This document shows positions 1 to 9,745 of a stretch of DNA of 64,000 nt, in pieces. The stretch covers positions 14,198,001 through 14,262,000 of the forward strand of contig OX442316.1 in assembly GCA_949358305.1 (NCBI GenBank). Reading direction: 5' to 3'. Every line of letters starts with the position of its first letter. Position 1 is the stretch's first letter. Both the position numbers and the translations under genes were made by a program. The DNA is from Strigamia acuminata (taxonomy: Eukaryota > Arthropoda > Chilopoda > Geophilomorpha > Linotaeniidae). The notes below the pieces were generated by a model. The model had not been told where the DNA came from. It searched no databases and worked only from the letters and a program-made list of their open reading frames with translations.

Positions 1-3000
1 CTGTGTATGGTTTTCTTTTTATGGGTGTTTGAAGTCGGGTGCGATTTCGGAAAAATTTGAAAAGTTCGAAAAAGGTTGCAGTGTTTGTGAGTATGTAACT
101 CAAGTATCTGCAGGTGCGAGGTGCTGAAACTTGGTGAGTGTCTTAGGGATGAGTCAAGGAAGTGCCAAAATAAGTTTGGGAGGTTTCCTGTGTATGGTTT
201 TCTTTTTATGGGTGTTTGAAGTCGGGTGCGATTTCGGAAAAATTTGAAAAGTTCGAAAAAGGTTGCAGTGTTTGTGAGTATGTAACTCAAGTATCTGCAG
301 GTGCGAGGTGCTGAAACTTGGTGAGTGTCTTAGGGATGAGTCAAGGAAGTGCGAAAAAAGGTTTGGGAGGTTTCCTGTGTATGGTTTTCTTTTTATAGGT
401 GTTTGAAGTCGGGTGCGATTTCGGAAAAATTTGAAAAGTTCGAAAAAGGTTGCAGTGTTTGGGATCGTGTTACTCGAGTATCTGAAGGTGCGAGGTGCTG
501 AAACTTGGTGAGTGTCTTAGGGATGAGTCAAGGAAGTGCCAAAAAAAGTTTGGGAGGTTTCCTGTGTATGGTTTTCCTTTTATGGGTGTTTGAAGTCGGG
601 TGCGATTTCGGAAAAATTTGAAAAGTTCGAAAAAGGTTGCAGTGTTTGGGATCGTGTTACTCGAGTATCTGAAGGTGCGAGGTGCTGAAACTTGGTGAGT
701 GTCTTAGGGATGAGTCACGGAAGTGCCAAAATAAGTTTGGGAGGTTTCCTGTGTATGGTTTTCTTTTTATGGGTGTTTGAAGTCGGGTGCGATTTCGGGA
801 AAAGGTGCTATGTTTGTGAGTGTGTAACTCAAGTATCTGAAGGTGCGAGGTCCTGAAACTTGGTGAGTGTCTTAGGGATGAGTCAAGGAAGTGCCAAAAA
901 AAGTTTGGGAGGTTTCCTGTGTATGGTTTTCTTTTTATGGGTGTTTGAAGTCGGGTGCGATTTCGGGAAAAGGTGCTATGTTTGTGAGTGTGTAACTCAA
1001 GTATCTGCAGGTGCGAGGTGCTGAAACTTGGTGAGTGTCTTAGGGATGAGTCAAGGAAGTGCCAAAATAAGTTTGGGAGGTTTCCTGTGTATGGTTTTCT
1101 TTTTATGGGTGTTTGAAGTCGGGTGCGATTTCGGAAAAATTTGAAAAGTTCGAAAAAGGTTGCAGTGTTTGTGAGTATGTAACTCCAGTATCTGCAGGTG
1201 CGAGGTGCTGAAACTTGGTGAGTGTCTTAGGGATGAGTCAAGGAAGTGCCAAAATAAGTTTGGGAGGTTTCCTGTGTATGGTTTTCTTTTTATGGGTGTT
1301 TGAAGTCGGGTGCGATTTCGGGAAAAGGTGCTATGTTTGTGAGTGTGTAACTCAAGTATCTGAAGGTGCGAGGTCCTGAAACTTGGTGAGTGTCTTAGGG
1401 ATGAGTCAAGGAAGTGCCAAAAAAAGTTTGGGAGGTTTCCTGTGTATGGTTTTCCTCTTATGGGTGTTTGAAGTCGGGTGCGATTTCGGAAAAATTTGAA
1501 AAGTTCGAAAAAGGTTGCAGTGTTTGTGAGTATGTAACTCAAGTATCTGAAGGTGCGAGGTGCTGAAACTTGGTGAGTGTCTTAGGGATGAGTCAAGGAA
1601 GTGCCAAAATAAGTTTGGGAGGTTTCCTGTGTATGGTTTTCTTTTTATGGGTGTTTGAAGTCGGGTGCGATTTCGGGAAAAGGTGCTATGTTTGTGAGTG
1701 TGTAACTCAAGTATCTGAAGGTGCGAGGTCCTGAAACTTGGTAAGTGTCTTAGGGATGAGTCAAGGAAGTGCCAAAAAAGTTTGGGAGGTTTCCTGTGTA
1801 TGGTTTTCTTTTTATGGGTGTTTGAAGTCGGGTGCGATTTCGGAAAAATTTGAAAAGTTCGAAAAAGGTTGCAGTGTTTGTGAGTATGTAACTCAAGTAT
1901 CTGCAGGTGCGAGGTGCTGAAACTTGGTGAGTGTCTTAGGGATGAGTCAAGGAAGTGCCAAAATAAGTTTGGGAGGTTTCCTGTGTATGGTTTTCTTTTT
2001 ATGGGTGTTTGAAGTCGGGTGCGATTTCGGGAAAAGGTGCTATGTTTGTGAGTGTGTAACTCAAGTATCTGAAGGTGCGAGGTCCTGAAACTTGGTGAGT
2101 GTCTTAGGGATGAGTCAAGGAAGTGCCAAAAAAAGTTTGGGAGGTTTCCTGTGTATGGTTTTCTTTTTATGGGTGTTTGAAGTCGGGTGCGATTTCGGAA
2201 AAATTTGAAATGTTTGGGAGTGTGTAACTCAATTATCTAAAGGTGCGAGGTGCTGAAACTTGGTGAGTGTCTTAGGGATGAGTCAAGGAAGTGCCAAAAA
2301 AGTTTGGGAGGTTTCCTGTGTATGGTTTTCTTTTTATGGGTGTTTGAAGTCGGGTGCGATTTCGGAAAAATTTGAAAAGTTCGAAAAAGGTTACAGTGTT
2401 TGTGAGTATGTAACTCTATTATCTGAAGGTGCGAGGTGCTGAAACTTCGTGAGTGTCTTAGGGATGAGTCAAGGAAGTGCCAAAAAAAGTTTGGGAGGTT
2501 TCCTGTGTATGGTTTTCTTTTTATGGGTGTTTGAAGTCGGGTGCGATTTCGGAAAAATTTGAAAAGTTCGAAAAAGGTTGCAGTGTTTGTGAGTATGTAA
2601 CTCAAGTATCTGCAGGTGCGAGGTGCTGAAACTTGGTGAGTGTCTTAGGGATGAGTCAAGGAAGTGCCAAAATAAGTTTGGGAGGTTTCCTGTGTATGGT
2701 TTTCTTTTTATGGGTGTTTGAAGTCGGGTGCGATTTCGGAAAAATTTGAAAAGTTCGAAAAAGGTTGCAGTGTTTGTGAGTATGTAACTCAAGTATCTGC
2801 AGGTGCGAGGTGCTGAAACTTGGTGAGTGTCTTAGGGATGAGTCAAGGAAGTGCGAAAAAAGGTTTGGGAGGTTTCCTGTGTATGGTTTTCTTTTTATAG
2901 GTGTTTGAAGTCGGGTGCGATTTCGGAAAAATTTGAAAAGTTCGAAAAAGGTTGCAGTGTTTGGGATCGTGTTACTCGAGTATCTGAAGGTGCGAGGTGC

Positions 3001-4650
3001 TGAAACTTGGTGAGTGTCTTAGGGATGAGTCAAGGAAGTGCCAAAAAAAGTTTGGGAGGTTTCCTGTGTATGGTTTTCCTTTTATGGGTGTTTGAAGTCG
3101 GGTGCGATTTCGGAAAAATTTGAAAAGTTCGAAAAAGGTTGCAGTGTTTGGGATCGTGTTACTCGAGTATCTGAAGGTGCGAGGTGCTGAAACTTGGTGA
3201 GTGTCTTAGGGATGAGTCACGGAAGTGCCAAAATAAGTTTGGGAGGTTTCCTGTGTATGGTTTTCTTTTTATGGGTGTTTGAAGTCGGGTGCGATTTCGG
3301 ATAAATTTGAAAAGTTCGAAAAAGGTTGCAGTGTTTGTGAGTATGTAACTCAAGTATCTGCAGGTGCGAGGTGCTGAAACTTGGTGAGTGTCTTAGGGAT
3401 GAGTCAAGGAAGTGCCAAAATAAGTTTGGGAGGTTTCCTGTGTATGGTTTTCTTTTTATGGGTGTTTGAAGTCGGGTGCGATTTCGGAAATATTTGAAAT
3501 GTTTGTGAGTATGTAACTCTATTATCTGAAGGTGCGAGGTGCTGAAACTTCGTGAGTGTCTTAGGGATGAGTCAAGGAAGTGCCAAAAAAAGTTTGGGAG
3601 GTTTCCTGTGTATGGTTTTCTTTTTATGGGTGTTTGAAGTCGGGTGCGATTTCGGAAAAATTTGAAATGTTTGGGAGTGTGTAACTCAATTATCTAAAGG
3701 TGCGAGGTGCTGAAACTTGGTGAGTGTCTTAGGGATGAGTCAAGGAAGTGCCAAAAAAAGTTTGGGAGGTTTCCTGTGTATGGTTTTCTTTTTATGGGTG
3801 TTTGAAGTCGGGTGCGATTTCGGAAAAATTTGAAAAGTTCGAAAAAGGTTGCAGTGTTTGGGATCGTGTACTCGAGTATCTGAAGGTGCGAGGTGCTGAA
3901 ACTTGGTGAGTGTCTTAGGGATGAGTCAAGGAAGTGCCAAACAAAGTTTGGGAGGTTTCCTGTGTATGGTTTTCTTTTTATGGGTGTTTGAAGTCGGGTG
4001 CGATTTCGGAAAAATTTGAAAAGTTCGAAAAAGGTTGCAGTGTTTGTGAGTATGTAACTCAAGTATCTGCAGGTGCGAGGTGCTGAAACTTGGTGAGTGT
4101 CTTAGGGATGAGTCAAGGAAGTGCCAAAAAAAGTTTGGGAGGTTTCCTGTGTATGGTTTTCTTTTTATGGGTGTTTGAAGTCGGGTGCGATTTCGGAAAA
4201 ATTTGAAAAGTTCGAAAAAGGTTGCAGTGTTTGTGAGTATGTAACTCAAGTATCTGCAGGTGCGAGGTGCTGAAACTTGGTGAGTGTCTTAGGGATGAGT
4301 CAAGGAAGTGCCAAAAAAAGTTTGGGAGGTTTCCTGTGTATGGTTTTCTTTTTATGGGTGTTTGAAGTCGGGTGCGATTTCGGAAAAATTTGAAAAGTTC
4401 GAAAAAGGTTGCAGTGTTTGTGAGTATGTAACTCAAGTATCTGCAGGTGCGAGGTGCTGAAACTTGGTGAGTGTCTTAGGGATGAGTCAAGGAAGTGCCA
4501 AAATAAGTTTGGGAGGTTTCCCGTGTATGGTTTTCTTTTTATGGGTGTTTGAAGTCGGGTGCGATTTCGGGAAAAGGTGCTATGTTTGTGAGTGTGTAAC
4601 TCAAGTATCTGAAGGTGCGAGGTCCTGAAACTTGTTTAGTGGGTTAAGGA
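1..4650. repeat. 187-bp tandem satellite array with short variants
   Basis: About 25 head-to-tail units with a basic period of 187 bp; the same CTGTGTATGG start recurs at 1, 188 and 375. Two shorter unit types of about 168 bp lack the middle of the AAATTTGAAAAGTTCG block, one joining at GGGAAAAGGTGCTATG and the other at TTTGAAATGTTTG. The last unit (about 4630-4710) is degenerate, so the right edge of the array is inside the window, while the left edge is outside. Minus-strand open frames across the units change frame at every repeat because 187 is not a multiple of 3. They are therefore not treated as genes. Confidence 0.97.
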
Positions 4651-4957
4651 GGAGTCAAGGAATTTGTAAAAAAAAGTTTGGGGCATATCCTGTGCGTGGT
4701 TGTTGCACAATTTCAATTCGAAGTTTGGAGTCTAGGCGCAGACCTAAGTCCTAACTTTTAAACTCGTTTTTCAGGCATTTCCGCACACTTTTGGCCCTTC
4801 TACCATACATATTCGGAACCAGCAATATAAGCATTATGCCAGTTTTTTTTTTAGGGTTTAGTAAAAGTATTAGGTATTCAGATTAATTATTTTTTGGCTG
4901 GTGAAACAGGAGTAATTTTGTTTAAATGATGGTTAAGCAATCAGTTTGATTAGGCTG

Positions 4958-5090
4958 AATTTTCAATGAATGCAGCATTCACATACCGATGATTTCCTTT
5001 TGGTTAATGCCACACGAGTATTCCTCGTTCTGGGCAAGGATGCTCGTAATTTCACTCAGAAGTAAGGTTTTTTGGCTTCGACGTATCTAA
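4958..5090 (-). pseudogene. relic of a TLR 3' end (TIR box 3 to C-terminus)
   Basis: Read on the minus strand this stretch matches the end of the neighbouring TIR domains: YVEAKKPYF followed by a stop where FW-TKL is expected, then KLRASLPRTRNTRV and a decayed tail. It is a short, stop-containing leftover of an extra receptor copy left of TLR-A. The same type of relic occurs at 25.27 kb beside TLR-F. This suggests that the 3' flanks of A and F derive from one duplication. Confidence 0.75.
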
Positions 5091-5149
5091 GCTGCCAGTC
5101 CTTAATCTGACTATTGTCCAATTCATAGTAAAATATAAGGCAGATCGGG

Positions 5150-5240
5150 AAAATTAAATGATCGCAACACCGAGCGAGATGCTAGGCGATTTTACCTTGC
5201 GTTTAACCACTTTGCCACCAGAGCGCGTTACAGTAGTTGC
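5150..5240 (-). repeat. possible decayed tRNA-derived SINE head
   Basis: On the minus strand the stretch contains TGGCAAAGTGGTTAA, which fits the pol III A box of tRNA genes, and about 35 nt later GGTGTTGCGATC, a poor B-box match. No cloverleaf or poly-A tail can be traced, so this is only a weak call. Confidence 0.25.
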
Positions 5241-5607
5241 TTTCCCGGGAATCTTTGCAAGCTTCACGTGACTTAGTGTTTTTCGCCGGAGCTGTGAAAA
5301 GATCAAGTGGTCGTTGTGTGTAAAAAGAAAAGTATTCATATTTTTATTAACATTTTTCTTAGAAGTATTATATGTAATTTTTTAATTTATTTTGCCAGGT
5401 ATCTTACAAGTGGCAGCAGAGTGCAGAAATGATTCCCCATTTTACGATTCTACGCCGAACATGGCGCCTGGGACACAAATCGTAAGTAGCGCACTTTATC
5501 TTCAATTTGCAGGGTTTAGTTTGATCGTAGCACGGGGACTGGTAACAGTATGTGGAATTTCAGTCGTAGGGCATACTTTGAAGACGAATCGATTTTGCTC
5601 GTTTCAT

Positions 5608-8418
5608 TTAACAATCGTTCTGAGCTGGGACTGAGTTTCCAGCGAACGAAGCGTTCAGATAAATTGTTTCTCTTTTGGTTGCGGAGACACGAGTGTTTAT
5701 TGTTCTAGGCATGGATGCACGTAGCTTTGTCCAGAAGTACGGTTTCTTGGCTTCGACATATGTTGTCAACGTTATGAATGATTTGAATTCCTGATCGATC
5801 TTGGACAGGTCAGGAAGCTCATTTGGCACAACTGCGATCAATCGACGCACTTTATCTTTGAGTCCCTGTTGGTAAGCGATATCGAACTCTAAACGACTCC
5901 AATGGCTGTTTAAATAATTGTCAGTCAACACAATGATGGTCCGCCTGCTACTTTCCACAGATCGGACTATTTGATCAGTTATGAATTCGCCCGGGCACCA
6001 GTCTCTGTTGTGTAGACACAGTTTGTACGACGGAACGCCCGTTTCCAGACCCGGGACGAGGAAGTCCACGATCCAATCTTCGTCCTCGCCACTGTACGAG
6101 ACGAATGCGTCGTACGTTTTGTCGGCATCAACGTCTTCTTCAGACACAAATCTCAAGCATATTCCTTTGGAGAACATGTAGTACAAAATTTCTGATTTGT
6201 ACTTGTTGAACAGAATTACAATCACACTCACGAAAATCACCAGTATAATAACGGGTAATAAGATGAATAACAAACTTAAACTATTACAAATTTGATCGAT
6301 GTCAGTAAAATTGTACATAACATTATTTCTTAGACAAGACAATGTATTTTTATCCTCAAAAGGGTGAGATTTGAGCACGCGTTTACTCATTTCACAGTCA
6401 CATTCCCAAGGGTTATTAGATAGCTTCATTAGTCTCGAGTACAACAAACTCGCAACTTTATCATCGAATTCGCTAAGGGAGTTGTTGTTTAAGTAAATGG
6501 TGGACAAGTTTAGAGACATAGGCATGTTTTGTAGCGATTCTATCTGATTATACGAAAGGTCTAACATTGTTATTTGCGACCAAATGGGATCGTTTTTGTG
6601 TGGTAACGACGATATTTTATTTCGGGTTAAATTTAAGTGAACGGCAACTGATGAGCCGTACGAATATATTTTGGGGAAATTAGTCAAGTTGGAGTTATTG
6701 CATTTAATCGACACATAGGGAAGGTTATCAAGATCATCAACGCTACAGTGACAACTAGCTGGACAGTTTTTGGGATACTCACAAAATAAATTATTATCTA
6801 TTCTATTCAGAGATACACCGTTCATTTCAGATGGGTACGTACAGAAATTGTTTTTTGTATTAAAAGTGAATGTTGCATTCTGTTTGTGCAGATATTTAAT
6901 GAATTTGTTTAATCTGCAGTCACACACGAATGGATTGTGAGACAAGTCAAAATTGACTAATTTTGTCTTATATTTGTACGTAATTTCAAAAAGGGTTAAA
7001 TTTATGTGAGCAATTTTGTTGTGGCTCAATATAACTTGGGAAACGTTTTGAAATGTTTCCAGATCAATTTCATTTAATTTGCTAATGTTATTGAATGAAA
7101 TATCAATGAGGTTGGTTACGCCATCAAACATGCCATATTGAATCTCTTTTAAACAGCAATTAGAACATTTATAGTTTTTGACATATTGGTCAGGATGTTT
7201 CAAATTAGGAGGAACATCGTAGTGTTCCACACAGTTGTTTGACATATCTAGTGTGTCAGCATTCTGCACGTAACTTGTCGGCGGTATTGCTATAACACTA
7301 AATTTATTATTTCTAAGATCATAATTAATGGCAGAATCAGAATTTGTTAATAATTTTTGCATTTTGAAAATCGAATTATTTGCTAATATTAGCTCTCTAA
7401 AATTTTTGCATCGTTCAGGGGTATAAAGGTTAACGGAAGTAATTTCATTCGAATCAAGGCGTAGCACTTCCAGTTTTCCTAAAGTCCGGAATGCAAAGGA
7501 TACCTCTTTAAGTGAGTTGTGGCTGAAATTAATTTCCACTAGTTCGTTTGCTCTTGAATTCAGAAATAGCCCCATGCCTATTTGGTTGAGTTTATTATTG
7601 CTGACGTCAAATTTTCTTAAAACTAGGGTTTGGGCCAAGAATGTATTGGTTATAGACGAGATGGAGTTGTGAGATAAGTCAAGTATTTCTAAATATCTCA
7701 AATCTTGCAATAAATTGTCTGGTAAAGAACTCAGACTATTGTACGACAAATCGAGTTGCACAAGATATGTTGTTTCGCTGAAATCTGCTCTTGAAACGGT
7801 GCTGATATTGTTGTGACTGAGATTGTATTCTGGTAATGTGTTTAAGCCATCTAAATACCTTGGGATTTGAGTGAATTTGTTAAAACTTAAATCTAATTCC
7901 AATGCGACGTAATTTTTCAAGCTGCCAGTAATCGACTGTAAACAGTTGTTGCGCATTTTTACTATAATTTGATTTGGTGGGGGTAAGTTAAACATTTTGG
8001 ATATATTAATGTGATTAATTGTCGTCAATGGATCTATGCAGAAATTAGATATCTCAACCGAATGGCTGAATAACTTAATGGGCAGAACTTTTGGTATAAA
8101 CCATTCAAGTAATTCGATTGGCGCATCGCTATTGAGTCCATCAACTATGGTTCTTGTATTGAGTTGTCTGTCCACTTTTCTTTCATAAAGAAACGGTTGA
8201 GGTGACCATTTGCTACACACAATTGAAACAAATGGGGCAGGTCTTGGGATTGGAGCAGTGCATGTGCACGAGTCGTCCAATGCATTACAGGCAGATATCT
8301 CATTATCACAGCTTATTGTATATGAACAGTTATCCAATTGGCAATCAGCAGGCATTGATGAGATGAGACATATCCAAATACAAAGCGCTGGCGAAAGGTT
8401 TTTGGACGTACTTAACAT
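5608..8418 (-). CDS. Toll-like receptor (TLR-A), intact
   Basis: Single-exon receptor of 936 residues, a type I membrane protein expected at the cell surface or in endosomes, passing ligand binding to MyD88-type adaptors. Order: signal peptide about 1-26; cysteine-rich N-terminal region 27-75; LRRs about 150-490 (LDLSYNSLSSLP type); LRR-CT 496-551 with NPFVCDC; LRR-NT 552-575; further LRRs to 670; second LRR-CT (NNPWECDC) to about 711; membrane helix about 714-738; TIR about 767-905 with box 1 YDAFVSYSGED, box 2 LCLHNRDWCPGEF and box 3 FWTKL. The two cysteine clusters mark the protostome multi-cysteine (Toll) type. The ATG is chosen because an in-frame TGA lies just upstream and the position is shared by paralogues B-E. 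A is the only copy with proline in the BB loop (DWCPGE), where the others have alanine. Confidence 0.95.
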   Translation of the reverse strand: MLSTSKNLSPALCIWICLISSMPADCQLDNCSYTISCDNEISACNALDDSCTCTAPIPRPAPFVSIVCSKWSPQPFLYERKVDRQLNTRTIVDGLNSDAPIELLEWFIPKVLPIKLFSHSVEISNFCIDPLTTINHINISKMFNLPPPNQIIVKMRNNCLQSITGSLKNYVALELDLSFNKFTQIPRYLDGLNTLPEYNLSHNNISTVSRADFSETTYLVQLDLSYNSLSSLPDNLLQDLRYLEILDLSHNSISSITNTFLAQTLVLRKFDVSNNKLNQIGMGLFLNSRANELVEINFSHNSLKEVSFAFRTLGKLEVLRLDSNEITSVNLYTPERCKNFRELILANNSIFKMQKLLTNSDSAINYDLRNNKFSVIAIPPTSYVQNADTLDMSNNCVEHYDVPPNLKHPDQYVKNYKCSNCCLKEIQYGMFDGVTNLIDISFNNISKLNEIDLETFQNVSQVILSHNKIAHINLTLFEITYKYKTKLVNFDLSHNPFVCDCRLNKFIKYLHKQNATFTFNTKNNFCTYPSEMNGVSLNRIDNNLFCEYPKNCPASCHCSVDDLDNLPYVSIKCNNSNLTNFPKIYSYGSSVAVHLNLTRNKISSLPHKNDPIWSQITMLDLSYNQIESLQNMPMSLNLSTIYLNNNSLSEFDDKVASLLYSRLMKLSNNPWECDCEMSKRVLKSHPFEDKNTLSCLRNNVMYNFTDIDQICNSLSLLFILLPVIILVIFVSVIVILFNKYKSEILYYMFSKGICLRFVSEEDVDADKTYDAFVSYSGEDEDWIVDFLVPGLETGVPSYKLCLHNRDWCPGEFITDQIVRSVESSRRTIIVLTDNYLNSHWSRLEFDIAYQQGLKDKVRRLIAVVPNELPDLSKIDQEFKSFITLTTYVEAKKPYFWTKLRASMPRTINTRVSATKRETIYLNASFAGNSVPAQNDC

Positions 8419-8800
8419 GGTGGAGACCGTTTGCGGATTTCAGTGTTGCAACTATCATTTCAGAAATAAACATTATTAAATTATTGACCACTGAATTATA
8501 TATATAAAAAATGACTGTGTGTTGGAATGTAATATTGCATAATGAATGCATAACGAACCCATGTCACAACCAACACAGAAGTTGAGCAAAGCCTGCTACA
8601 ATGGTGTCAACTATATGTCTGTCTCTGTACACACATTGTAATGGCAATTATAATAATTTTTACCTACCCAACAAATGTGTCGATCCAGTTGATTTCAGTG
8701 CTTTAATGTGGCTCACATCTCTGAACGAAAACAGTGAATTTCCTATTTAATTCACTGTGGAAAAAGAACTAAAAACGTCATTTCTTGTGAAAAAGTGGAC

Positions 8801-8811
8801 GGGGTTTCCCC
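8801..8811. promoter_or_regulatory. Rel/NF-kB-type palindrome upstream of TLR-A
   Basis: GGGGTTTCCCC fits the loose Rel consensus GGGRNNYYCC. It lies about 140 bp upstream of the predicted 5'UTR donor. The same palindrome stands at the same place upstream of TLR-B and TLR-C, with GGGATTTCCCC at TLR-F. Confidence 0.55.
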
Positions 8812-9095
8812 ATCCTCTGACTATTTCCGTTGTGAAAAAAAAATGTTTTCTTTTTTTTTCATTACATTCAAGGTTTAAATTCGCTTATTACTTATGTAAG
8901 TAGCCAGTGAAATGGTTTTCTGCTGTCATAAACTTTTTTTCTTTAGTTGTATTTTTTTTTTAGATGTTTGTGATTTCTGTAGACTTTTTTAAAATGTCAA
9001 GGTCATTAACTCACGTTTATCCACTTATTTATATAACCTAGGGCGATCACCTGTGGGTCTATTTGTCAGCTATTTTAGTGTGCAAATGTGAAGAA

Positions 9096-9105
9096 GGCGC
9101 CATCT
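9096..9105 (-). promoter_or_regulatory. AGATGGCGCC box (CTCF-core-like), A/B spacer
   Basis: GGCGCCATCT, reading AGATGGCGCC on the minus strand, matches the core of the CTCF motif AGRKGGCRSY. The same box occurs in the B/C and C/D spacers, inside duplicated sequence. Binding is inferred only. Confidence 0.35.
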
Positions 9106-9665
9106 GTCGTCGCGATTTTAAAATTGTTTGCGGGAAACTGACATTTCGTATGTTCATTTTGGCGGAAATTATAAATTTTTAAATTATAAAATTATAAAAT
9201 TTTAAATATGAATGTACCACTTCATAATGTCCTCTAAAAATGTAAACGCGAGCTCTCAGTTGTCTGCCATTTGCCCGCAAAATAACGTTATTTTGGGCCA
9301 TTTCGGCCGGAAGGCGCCACGATCACACGACAGAATTGCATCATAGTCTAACAACAATATTTTGGCCATATGGTGTAAATTACTTTTAATAATGAGTTTA
9401 TTGTTGTTTATTTACTTTATTTTAGAATTATTAGGCGCAATAATATTGCTAAATAGCAACTGGAATTAGAAAATCGTCTGCGCAGAATGGGATGCGCAGT
9501 ACGAATTTAGTTTCAAGATACCAGGCGCGAACTGTAGATGGGAAGTCCTGTAGTCAATCGTCTTACATGTAACTAACAAACAAGTTGTTTACTGATTTTC
9601 GTTTCAATAAATTTATTGATACTGTTTTAAATCACTTTCACTTCACAAAGGTCATGACATAATTG

Positions 9666-9671
9666 TTTATT
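9666..9671 (-). terminator. TLR-B polyadenylation signal
   Basis: TTTATT reads AATAAA on the minus strand, 75 bp past the TLR-B stop. It sits in a 3'UTR block conserved downstream of TLR-B, C, D and G, with the same hexamer at 13575, 19211 and 29355. Confidence 0.6.
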
Positions 9672-9745
9672 TTGACAGTTTTGTATAATTTTCACACTGC
9701 ACGTGTTTATGAAAGTTAATTATTTCAATAAACAATAGTTATTCT

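Larger units (their letters stand above)
4651..5607. other. spacer between satellite and TLR-A 3' end
   Basis: No gene is visible. It holds the degenerate end of the satellite, a relic of a TLR 3' end (listed separately), a possible tRNA-type SINE head, and the 3' flank of TLR-A. A TTTATT at about 5343 reads AATAAA on the minus strand and could be a TLR-A polyadenylation signal 260 bp past the stop. Confidence 0.6.
8419..9745 (-). other. TLR-A upstream module / TLR-B 3' flank
   Basis: No coding sequence. On the minus strand a probable non-coding first exon ends at 8664 with donor GGGTAG/GTAAAA. The acceptor GATAG/TTGCAAC lies at 8452, giving a 5'UTR intron of about 212 nt before the ATG at 8418. 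The donor block is conserved upstream of C, D, E and G and is slightly changed in B and H. The module also holds a Rel-type site and a GGCGCCATCT box. The left part of TLR-B's 3'UTR, with AATAAA signals, lies at its right end. The same module recurs upstream of B, C and F. Confidence 0.6.

Noticed and set aside
1051-4436. Many minus-strand frames of 60-163 codons in the satellite (MSYILTNTATFFELF type)
   Set aside because: They repeat with the satellite unit, and 187 bp is not a multiple of three, so the frame changes every unit. No signal of coding selection.
8490-8515. TATATATA stretch near the TLR-A ATG as core promoter
   Set aside because: It falls inside the predicted 5'UTR intron. The conserved splice donor upstream argues for a start farther away. 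AT-rich words are common here.
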